Positions 21,791-33,800 of a stretch of 64,000 nucleotides of DNA are shown piece by piece. A program made the translations under genes and the position numbers. A model generated the notes under the pieces. That model worked only from the letters and a program-made list of their open reading frames with translations, did no database searches and was not told the origin of the DNA. Source of the DNA: Nemopilema nomurai (taxonomy: Eukaryota; Cnidaria; Scyphozoa; Rhizostomeae; Rhizostomatidae); contig ML133456.1 in assembly GCA_003864495.1 (NCBI GenBank), positions 1,117,255 through 1,181,254 on the forward strand. The letters are read 5' to 3'. Numbering within the stretch: the stretch's first letter is position 1; each line of letters opens with the position of its first letter.

Positions 21791-24790
21791 AGCTCGATTT
21801 TTTGTCAGGGTAGTAGACTCTGTAGCATTGTAATGACGTGAAGAGTAATGACAGATAGTCCTTCCATTTGCTATTTCTCTAAATTGTCAAAAGTGCGTTA
21901 ACCGCCAAACCTGAAGTCGATGATTACCCAATTCGACGATACCGTGTCATTTGTAGATATATTCTGTCGTTCGCTATTTGTGGGCACCAACTCCAATACG
22001 AATGTTTGGTCCATAGTTATATATGGTCACTTATTAAAGAGTGCAGCATATTCTCAGCCATTCGGTACCTTATTCTTTGATATTTCATACCCCAAAGATT
22101 GAGTACATTGCATAGCTTGAGTTGAAGAGGGGAAAGGATCCACGATGTTAGGGGCATCACCAAGATACTCCAGAACACCGGGGCTTTGATTGATTCTTAT
22201 GCTGCGGGGTATTATCCAATCAAACGATTTTACGAGATTTTTGAAAACATTCTTCATTTGCAGGTCCTAAAAATTTATGCTCGTCGGAATTCGAGATAAC
22301 GCGAAAATTGACTTTGTAGGAAAAAGGGTATACAGAGAATAACAGACAATAAAACATACATCCAGACACGACGGCACAAGACTGACTTAATGCCAACCAC
22401 TTTCAAGTTTCACCGCGAAAGTAAAAGGCCTTTACTTGAACTGCCAGGAGGACCTTTCTTGGCAATTTTGTTCGACTAAATACACTTTCAACATTGGTTG
22501 AAACGTCAGTACAACATCTGGACTAAACGTGCTTCGTTAATAAGTGTTTAAGGTGTACGCCGAGTTCGCACTTTCCTGGCTTTCTAGAATGAGAGAATAA
22601 AAATTGTGACATTGAGACAGGGTAGAAGCATTGAGACAAGATTCTGACAAGGCTGAAGCTGACGGACTCACAATCACCTGTTGCAAACGACCAAACGCTT
22701 TCTCGCGCAGATTTCAACTTTGAATATGCAAAACAGCTAGAGCAGTAAAATCACGTGCACTCTTACGTGGAATAATCCACTCAGAAGGACACGGCAACAG
22801 TAAAGTCAAACAAAAAGTTATCGGCTTGAAGTTTGGCGGTAAATGCACTTAATTGCCTGGTCGCAAACATCATCTTGAACATATTTTGCATTTTCATTAT
22901 ATTAACTGTTTATGTTCATCGAAACATCGTCATATAGAAGTAAATTGTCTATGGGTGGTTCTTTATTGTGTTCTATCTTAATTAGACAATTTTATGTACA
23001 GCTTCAAAGTACCAATCAAAATCCAGCTATACTATCATATCTTGAAAATCATTTATCAAGAACACTGCTAAAATAGCCTGCGCAATTACTCTTACAAGTC
23101 TTGCCGCATGTATAGAATCTTTGTATTAACCACCTAAAGGCTTGTTCCAGTTTTTGCCTCTTGTAAAATATGACGGTTAGCCAATATCTGGGCTAACTGG
23201 AGATCTTTCTGATTGGCTGGCACAGTGTCTTTTGTTTTAACACAATTCATCATCGCGAGAATAAATGCGAAAATAATTAATTTGGGGGCCCTCTTTGTGA
23301 AGAAAGCCTTTTGGGGTTAATTGACAAAGTCTGGCAAGAAACTTCAGAGTCTGCGCACTGGCTATACTAAAGCAAATCATCACCAGGCTATTTTACCGAC
23401 TAAAAACCCCATTATACGCTTTGATTAGGATGGGGTTTACCAAACGGTTTTTCGAGAGACTAGACTGTTTGTTCAGGTTTACGGCACTAATTCTTTTTCA
23501 TCAATACTTCTTTCATTTGCTCCGCCAGGAATACAATATACATGAATAACTACTTGCGCGATAGAAGATAGTGCTACAAAATTACAAGTACAAGAAATCT
23601 GAAATGTTCAGATGAACATTACATGCTAAACTGCAATAAATAGGTATTAACAATAGTCGCAGATAGCACTCCTTTAGACTAAGTATCTATAAATTAACTG
23701 ACAATCTTTTAATAAACAATTTCTGAACCGTTTAACAACTTGCATAAAGATTAGATACTTAAATTGGCCAAAACATGTTTAAATACTTTATAAGGGCATA
23801 AGATCCAGGAACACTGGAATACTCTTCACGAGATACAATTTTTAAAAGCGAGAATTTCCTTGTGAATAAAAGATGCTTAACTGAGAGAGAAAAAAACCGT
23901 TTTAGGGCACTTTTCAGTGCGTATAGGGGCATCATGTGAAATTTCAAGGTTTCCATGATATTTCAATAGATCAAGAGTAGTCAATCGAAATCGAGCATTG
24001 AGTGACACTTTAACGACGAAATAACTCACTAACAAACATTGAAGATACACGACTTTGATGTTTATAGATACTGCAAAAGTGAATTAGAAGAGTCTCATAA
24101 AATTCAAATCCCACTGATAACTTTACAATGCGTTTGAATGTCCCTTAAGTCACATATTGCAAACACATGATAAGTTAAGGCAACCTTAGCCCTCAGCTGG
24201 TTCAGGTTGAAAACAGTTAAAAAGAGACTACAACTACATTGACTGGGGATTCTCTTCGGCATAACCAATCGCTGGCGTTCAATGCAACGATAAATTATGC
24301 TCAAAGGCTGGGTCTGATTTCCCTGTCACGCAAGCGAAATCCTAACAAAGTCTCGCTGAAAGAAACAAATCAGCGTCTCCTAATAACAGTTTTGCGATTC
24401 ATTGCTTTAAGTGGAACTTTCCAACAGGATTAGCTTAAGTTGATTGAATTATGATTCTCGCGTTTGTCGGTCGAAGCACCCCGAAAGAATGTTTTATCAA
24501 TGAGCTAGCATAACTAATAAGCCCTATATTCCTTCTTTTTCTTTGGTGATTATTGTGCAACCTTTTACATCACTGATAAAATATTAAAGATTGTAGCACC
24601 ATAGCCGAATCGTTGCCACTAATACTTTTGGAAGTTTTATCCCATGCCTAAGATCTCATACAGCTAGTCAACAGCAGTTGCTTGTGGACATTGTTTTGGT
24701 AAAAAGCATCATTTGAACAGCCTTTAATGTTTGAGAAAACGATTTCACAGTAAATTAATCTTCCCTACAACGCTTAATATATAAGAATAA
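21791..24790. other. Intergenic, no gene recognised
   Basis: About 3 kb between the 3' ends of the convergent K2P and kinesin genes. Only short chance frames are present; no transposon ends or repeats stood out. Confidence 0.5.
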
Positions 24791-24796
24791 TTTATT
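24791..24796 (-). terminator. Poly(A) signal AATAAA of the kinesin gene
   Basis: Reads TTTATT on the plus strand, about 45 bp downstream of the kinesin stop codon. Confidence 0.65.
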
Positions 24797-24841
24797 TTAC
24801 AAAGCTAATGGCCACCAATGAACACGAAATTCCCGTAATAA

Positions 24842-27800
24842 TTATTGCAAAACGCAAGCAGAGCTTGTGATTTTTCCTTCGTTGCTTTTCTTTGCCTTCT
24901 CTGTGATTTTCACGACGTCCGCCGCAGCCTTAAAACGACGAAGGTCAGAGACATCTGTGCCATTAACGATCTCGTCCACCTTTGTCAGCTAAATAGCAAG
25001 AAAAAACCACGCAATGGAGACTTTTTCATGAGATTATGATGTCTCAGAAGTTTGGGAAGAGCTGGGTAATTGAAGAGACATCTCTAGGAGCGGCACTTGG
25101 TTATCAACACGTGCTTTAACAAGTGCTAAGTCTATTCTTTAACTTTTGAGTGAGTATTCAGAATAGTAGGACGTGGTTTTAAGCCATTTAAATAATTACA
25201 GGAAAGCTATTTACAGGAAGAGTACCTATTTGCCCTGTGGGGTGTAATCTCGATGAAGAGAACTCAAATTATCTGCTTAAAACAGAAAGTTGTCTCCAAA
25301 CGACAAATGCTTTTTTTCTTCTTTATCAATATGATCGAGACGCTCCTAGGTACCTTTACAAAAGACAATTTTCAAATCTGGGAAAATTTACAAAAAGTTT
25401 TAGGCAATCAGTCACAACATAGTTTAGGCGGGCTTTACTTTAATTTCCGCCTGCACTAGGGCTAAAGGGGCTTTTGGAAAACATGATATGGAATCGAATT
25501 GAAGCGAAGACATAGGAAAGGTTCAGCTTCTCCGTGCCTACGAGGGACTTGTCAGGACTGTGAAGCAATTCACAACGAGGCTTGATCGATTTTCATAACA
25601 GTGACCGGTAGATTATTCACAAGAACACCAATGCCTGATCTAATACGATCTAGCAAAGAAAACAAGCAAGATTTCAGTGTAGGAGTATATCGGATATTCA
25701 AACGCACAGAAGGAGTACATCGGCTTACAAGCAGAGTACTTACGTCTAAGGTGTTCTGGTTTTGGGCCTTTGCCTTGTCTATTAATTCTCGCAAACGGGC
25801 CTGAAAGAAAGCATTAGACCATTTGTCAAACCACGATTAAATTAATCAATTGCGGCAGGGATGAAAAATTAGAACTTTGGATAGGAGCTCCTCGAGTATC
25901 AAATCTGTCGTCTTAAGTCGGAATGCAACAGTCCGCTTGGAATTTAATCACGGATTATGAGAAAATTACCAATTAAAAGTGTGCAAGCCGTTAGGTACGG
26001 CGTACCGAAGCTCTAAGACATCACAGTACTCATTTTACCCAATTGTTTGATCTGCACGAGCAGAAAGGCGTAAATGCATGCCAATGAAGCTTAGCGATGG
26101 ATTAACGATTTTGAATAGCACAAAGTTTACAATTAACAAGAGATTGCAATGCCTTGCTCGAACGCGAACTGGACGCATAGAGTCTAGTTCGGACAGTTTA
26201 AGAAATTTGTAACAATTATGCATGACCTTGGGGTTCAACATACTCTAAATCAAGTAATTGCGATTCACACTACCCTTAGTTATCAGGTTGGTTTGCCAAA
26301 AAGCATGTTACTCGAATACAACTTGGAGCTGTCGATGTGCTATTGTCAAATACATTAAACAGATGAGATCTGTCTGAAAACTATGTACAGATAACAGAAT
26401 GTCGCCTGTGCCACCAGGTACGGTAGAATAAAAGAGAAACACGTCGGAGTGACATTCTAACATCATTGCAACATTTTACTTACTTTTGCAGAAAAGGTCT
26501 AGCACTAGCTTTAAACCTTCGAGGACAATCAATCTTTGCCAGTTCCTCTACACATCCAGATACTGGAATCACCTCGAGTCATACAGCACGCACGCAATAA
26601 CAACAAACACAAACTACTACTGTACATTAAGCAATGAAATGTGCATAGCAAGGCCTATGCGTGCCTTTGCTTACCGTTAAAAAACAAAGGGGAAATCTTC
26701 AATTCACCCTACAGATATTGGTTGATATTTTTCTACATAGTTGACTAAAAATATGATTGCCAGAAGCAGTTTCACAAAAAGCCACTACCAGTAAAAGTCC
26801 CATCTTTGTAGTACCTTGAAGAAGGCCCTGTCTTGGACCCAAAGCACTCGCCGATGCACAAACCTTGGCAAACGACACAACCAAATTCACAGTATCAACA
26901 AAACAATCGCTAGGATTCAACGAGCCCTCTCAGAGCATCAAAAGGCGTACAGCCTATAGCTTGGGAAAGTGCCACGAGGCTAGGACGGGGGACGGAGGAC
27001 GAGGGGAGATGCATAAATGACAGACGTACCATTCTGCTATTCAGCCTTTGGTTTCTTTTCCTCAAGGAATTGAGCTCACTCATAGTTTTGTATTTATTGT
27101 CATCATCTTTCGTTGGTGATGTGTTGATGACGTTTGCCTTCGATACGCTATTTGCATTCATCAGCTGTTTTGTGCTCATGCTTTCTCGTTTCGATTTGTT
27201 GTTGCTGTTGTTGTTGGGGTCCATCGAATCAGACTGTTTTCCCCAGATTTCCACTACAAGTGGCTGTTGCAGCAGATAGTCTAAAAACTAAAGATTTCTT
27301 CAAATAAGAATGATATGACAAAAAGACAGGGAGCCGGTTTATGCATTGAATTTTCCATTTGTTTACATTTACGCGAAATTCCAAATTCTCCAACTCAGCA
27401 TTTGCTTTGCACATAAAATTTTAAGACAAGTCACCGCCACAAAAGGAGGAGACAACTTGATAACAATTTGGAACGGCCTTAACACTTGGCGTAATTCTCG
27501 TTTAGTTAGGCTCACACTACGTAAACCTTGCAAAAATGATGAGGCTGACGATTCGATTGTCTCAAATAGAAAACACTTCTATTAAACAGGGAAGTCAATG
27601 ACATTAGGGGCTCCATAAAAAAAAACGAGGAAACAGGATATTCGCCAATTTCTTTGATTCTGTTGCAAATCAAGACACGTGTGCAAATTAAGATGCAGAT
27701 TCAAGACTCTTTTCAAACGAATATCAGAACATACCTGTTTTGTGACAGGGGAGAACGAAAACAGCTTTGAATGGTTGAAGTCTGGATTAATCGTCTTTTT

Positions 27801-30800
27801 TACTTTGTCTGTCACATTGTATTCCTTTTCGAGGTATACCTTGTATTGGCAATACGTTTCACCCTGAGGTAAAGCAGATTTTGAAAATATGAAATATATA
27901 AAGAAAGCCTGGTTTAAGAAATTTTGACCAACTGGTGACCTAGAAGTTCCAGTCTTCGGTGTCATTCGGCATATTTAAATCATTAAAATCTGCCCACCTC
28001 CTCCAGACAATTTCTTGGGTCACAGCTACAGCCCACACGCTTAGAAAGTCATCATTGTGAAAAGAGCACATGGGAACTCGCGGCAAATCATTAAGCATGC
28101 TATTTCCAAAGCAATCATGTTCGATTGCGGCCTAACATAGCGAAGGAAGCTGGTTTAATTTGTAGTCAAACATTTGCAGCAGAGGTTGAAACAAGACAAT
28201 ATGTGTGCCTGGAAGAAATACGCTTCGTTATTTGGACCGCGAATTGAGATTAGTTTAATTCCAGTTATAAGAAAATAAGATAATCATCCACTAAACCTTG
28301 GAAAATTTTTGTGGCAATCCTCTAGCACTTGGGATTTTAACTTTGAAGTTCAAGTCTCCACCAATCTAGAATAAGAGATAAAAATCAAATCACCATAGGC
28401 ACCTTACCAGTATATAGATAGGAGGCATGGGCGTTAATGGGGGGGGGGGGCGAGCTAATTACGCTCCGTAAGGCAACGCCTCCAAGGTTAGGAACTCTGA
28501 CACGTACTCTACGAACGCAACTAGAAAGCCAATACAGAGAATGGAAAAACGTTCAACCACTAAATGGAAGGATATCAAGCATGAAAAGTTTTCTGAAGTT
28601 TTACTGCTGGAAAAATCTCAGACGCTGCATAGGATTAAAGAAAATAGTTTTGTCCTGTATTTAGCTTTGTTTTGTATTTATTGTATTATTTGTTTTGTCC
28701 TGTATTTACACCTTTGTCCTGTCACATTTACGGAAATTATAACTCTCGCCATTTCGCAGGTAAGGAAAATATTTATGTGCAGTTGCAAAAAAGGCTTGCC
28801 AAATTTTCAATGGCATCTTGCCAAATTTTCAATGCCATCTTGCCAAATTTTCAATGGCATCTTGCACCTAAGCTGACAAGCCACAGGCAGGTGGTATGAG
28901 GCTGCTTGTTTTTCAACTAAAAAATTGCCTGCTAAATTCTCGGTTTGCAAAAAGATCTTTCAGTAGAAGTGATCTTTTCGACACTTTAGGAGGGGCATTA
29001 TCACAAAGGCGATGCATGTAGAGAAGCAGACCGTGCAGAGCACACTTTGGCAACAGTGATAACAAGTCTTGTTCGCAAATGCAAACAAAATGTCACAACA
29101 CGAGGAAAGAAACCGAAGTAATTATGTGCAACCGGAAAGAGCTTTGAAGGACAAACCACACAGCGCATATGGCTTGCAAATCGCGTTCTTTGCAGGCATC
29201 GTATAGAAAATATTAGGGTTTTTGCTAATTATAAATGAGAGGGAAATTGGCAATAACTGTGCGAACTCATTTTCACGTTGAAATTTATGAGATTACCATT
29301 TCACTAGGATCTTCAAGAAAGTCATCGTCATCTAGCAACGAGCCATTTTTGCTGCACGGTTCAACCTCTACCTGTAAAACAGACAGATGTTGAGAGCACA
29401 AGAGGCTCAATGAATAGGACAAGGCGATAGGAATAGGACAAGGCGATAGGAATAGGACAAGGCGATAGGAATAGGACAAGGCGATAGGAATAGGACAAGG
29501 CGATAGGAATAGGACAAGGCGATAGGAATAGGACAAGGCGATAGGAATAGGACAAGGCGATAGGAATAGTTGATCAAATAATTTATTACTTCTAGCGTGT
29601 CCCTGAAAATTACGGACACCAGCCTGAAATATTATGCTAAAAAATAGCTGTTAATACAACAGGAGACCTCCATAAAAGATTGCCTTCAGCATTCAAGGCA
29701 TTTGTGAGGGATGTAAGCGAACAAATAGATTTTGAAATTTTCAAGCAATAATCAATACAACCGCAAAGACAAAAACTGTTTAAGTGGCAGAAATCATCAA
29801 GAAATCGGAAGTAAACCTTAAGATGGCCAAGTTCAGCTCCTTTGAAATCGGCAATGGCAAGATTCTCTTCCAGTTCAATCTGATGAAAATAGATTCAACA
29901 ACGTGCTATTATTGATACATTCTCAAGTTCCTAATTGTAGGGGGGAGGGGGAAGGTAAACCCCATTATCCAGAAATTTTGCATACCCATTTCCATTTACC
30001 AACACCCCTAATTATGCATTTCTTGCAAAAAGTCATCATTTACTAAAAAAATTTCGGAAAATATAAGCATTTCGATATATTATGACCCCCCATTTATGTT
30101 TTTATATGAAAAATGCCAACCCCCTTCCTTGTTAGATCCCCCCTACAATTAGGAACTTGAAGGTACCACAAGATGGATAAATCATTTTACTCATCATTTA
30201 GAAATCAGTAAGGGATTGTCATTTGCCTCCTTCTCTGTCATTTGCTTTATTCTCTGTTATAAGTCACACACTACGAATGAGATATGTTGTGTGCTAGGCC
30301 AGAAGATTTCGTAAACGTAAAAGAAAGTTTTCCTGCAGCTTTTGGTAACCGAGCTAAATATTGTCCACCATTCAGTGAAACAGATCCCAAAAACCTCACA
30401 TGCGACCGAAAACCTGCATTAAAGTGGGATATTTAGAGAGGCAATCACATTTCCCATTGCTCACCTTGAAGCCTAAACTTGAAAGGTAAACATGGACTGT
30501 ACCAATCATGACATCTGCATCAGCAGGTTCCCAAAACGGATCTCTTTCCTACAACGAATTTCGAGCATTCACTTGATACCCTACAAATTTCGCATTCCTA
30601 CTAAAAGGCATGGTAAGAGCATGCGCTTTGACGCAGATACCTGGGAAATCGATAAAGCTTTTGACCAACATCAAAGATGAAAACCTTCAAAGATTGAATT
30701 ATGCAAGCTGTTCACACGAAAACCTTGCGGAGTGCTCATAAATAAAGAAAATGCTTTCAGCGTTAAACAGTAAATGAGAACGACACTGAATAAAATGAGT

Positions 30801-33800
30801 GATCCATTAGCAAGAAAGTATCCCTGCATTTAGGCATATAAATCGACACAGGATTCGTGAAACAAAATGAAGCGCTTGACATCTCGTAGTAAAAGAGCTG
30901 GCCAAGTGAATCTAGAAAGCTCCGTTATTATTCTAAAATTTCCCTGGAAAGACAGCGTATCGCAAACATTAATAACAAACTGACTGGTGTTCTGAGGCTT
31001 CAGAAAAACATAACCAAGCTGTCTTTTTTCTCACACTATCGTGTAATCAAAATAAAGGAAAGACTACACCTATTCGATGCAGCTTGAAAACTCAATGCAA
31101 CGGCGAAGGGCTTGATTCGAATTCGAGTTTTAACCCAATAGATTGACTGGAATAGAATGATTTGCATTTGTCTTGGACAGGGTGTGAGAAAGCCGGACTG
31201 CAAGTGTTGATGTTGTGCGAAAGACACGTCTCCATTCTATCTAGAACTATTCAACGCTCTTCAGCAAACAGCACCTTCCACAGTCCATCTCAACTAATCA
31301 ACATTCTCAAACGGCCGCGGGTTTTCAAGATAGCATCCGTCCATCCGGGAGAACGAATGAATAAGACAGAGTTTCTGTTCTAATCTGTTCTACGGTGGCA
31401 GAAAAACTCTTTTGTTGGCATACCTGGCTCACATCCCATTCATCACCGTCCATATAGTTTTGATACATCTCCTGCATTATATACTTTCTGTTGATGAATT
31501 TATTCTTGTCCCATAGCCATTCATTATCGTTTGTGAGGTTCTTCATCTTTACTTTTACCTAAAGCAGAAGGGATGCAATAAAAATAACTACAGAACAAGG
31601 AAGAAGGTATAGCAGCATTCAGAGGGATAGAGATTTCTAGTTCATGCATATTTATCTTTTTCCTTCGTCCCTCGGATACCAAAATTGCTCAAAAAGATGC
31701 TAACTATCAAAATAAATGTAAGAGTATGGTAAGGGAATACAGTCGAAACTAATAGGTGAAGCTTCACATTATGCTTCGGATTCATTGCGAAGAATGTGCT
31801 GGCTAGAATCAAGCTTTTCGCTTTCCCACAGGCGATTTTGCCGCAATTGAAAAATGTCCACGCTTTTCAGTTCAGTTAACAGCGATCAAAGAAGCCTTTG
31901 AGTCGAAGATGGACGAGTTACTTGCTTTAGAGCAATAATGACTGCTGAAAACATCTGTAAACAGCAGCATAGGGCCCCCATCAAAAAATGACGAAAAGAT
32001 CAAGATCAGCGCTTCAGTTAGATAATAATTCGTTCCCAGCCTCCACACGAGACCCTTCCAGCGTTAGGGCTGATTTATACGTCGCGCTTATCTCGCACCA
32101 AATCTAATATAATTAGAACCGACGAAAGCGTGAGTTTGGCGCGACAAAGGAGTTTGATTTTGATTTAGACGATGAACTTTCGTCGTGCCAATAGCTAAAT
32201 ACACTTCTGCGAGTTGCCAGCCACAGGGAACCAATAAACTGAAAACACTCGAAGCAAAGACAAATCACGTATGGCGCCCTTCACGCATCTAAAGAAAGTG
32301 CTTCTTCTGAAGTCGCTTATTGGAGCCTGAAGTCGCAAATAAATTTCTCCGTTCTTGCTAGTCTTTGTGTTTGTAAAAATCAGTTTTTTGCGAAAATACT
32401 CATTATCGCAGATAACGTCCACTAGGTCGTTTGTTATGTCCATTGGCCACGATGACTTCTTCCCGGCCTTTTTCTTTCGCTTTTCAAACAACACATTACA
32501 TGCCTCTTCCGCTTCACTTTCTGACCCAAAACTCCCTCTTTCGTCCTCATTAAAAATTTCGGATTCCACGCCAGCTTCCTCACTTTCGCTACCGCAATCC
32601 ACACTATTGCTTACATACACGTCTGTTTCTGCCATTTTCCTTCAGAGATGAATACAAGAAGCAAGAACAACCCAACTATACTTTGGCGCCAACAAAAACT
32701 TAGCACCACTGCGCTTGCGCAACCAATGTATTTGACGGACTGGAAAAAACACTATTTGATTCAAGTCATCAAAAGCGCGACGTCTAAAGCCAACTCGCGC
32801 TTTGGTCGTGTAGCACGGCTGACCATGACGAACTTGAGTCGCACCTAGCATTTGTATCGAGCTAAATTGCAAATTGGATTTATACGCCGTGCTAATGTTG
32901 AATCTAATCGATACTTAGATTTTGAAGAGGCAAAGTATTTCATTCGGTGCGAGATAAGCGCGACGTATAAATCAGCCCTTAGTGCTACTTAGAAAAACAT
33001 TCTCCCTTTACCGTAGGCACTGCACTGTCGGAGTGGGCGAGAAAAAGAAAGAAACACTGTCGGATGAGATTCACGTGTGACCAAAAGATCGCTTCATTCC
33101 TACTACAATCTGTCACAAAATGAAAAACTCTCATAAAATTTTGACAAGCATTAAGATATAGAGACATGTGCAGGTATAGATGAAATGCTTTTCGCGGACG
33201 CGAGATCAAAATACCATCAGGAAAACGCCAGCAACCGCTACTCTGTTGTTTTGGATTTCTTGCGCAACATAGAAATGCCGCTGAAGGCAGCTGCTGAAAG
33301 GAGGCTAGAATTTCAAGCATGCATCGTTTCACCTCCTGCTGCAATAAGTAAACTTTTATTGCTTCGCAGAGAAACATTGAATTAAAAATAGCAGAAGTAC
33401 AGATCATATAATTACCTCCGTGCGGCCAGCTTTTAGTCCTCTTGCTTGTGGTGATATTAGAACAGGCTCAAAGGAGACCTGAAATTTTAAAATGGTTTTG
33501 ATTCACAATAAGATAGATGCCAATTTTGATGCGTCTGTCACCTACGAATTCCCACAATCCGACGTAACCACAATATGAAGTATTGAGGAAGAAAACGTTG
33601 CGATACCTTTCTATTCAACTCTTCACTCATCGCATTTGCTTCGTTTATCATTGGCAATACCTTTAGTAAATCTTCTTGCAGAATCAAGTCATCTTAGGAA
33701 GAGAAATGTCAAAATGTCTTTAAAGGGTAAGGAAGGCCTCTTGTAGAAAAATATGTATAACTTGTTGAGATTACAAGGCCTTGCTAGAAAATTGGTTTTG

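Noticed and set aside
29285..29619. Three overlapping minus-strand ORFs with [17 protein letters not shown] repeats
   Set aside because: A 19-bp minisatellite read in all three frames; not a protein.
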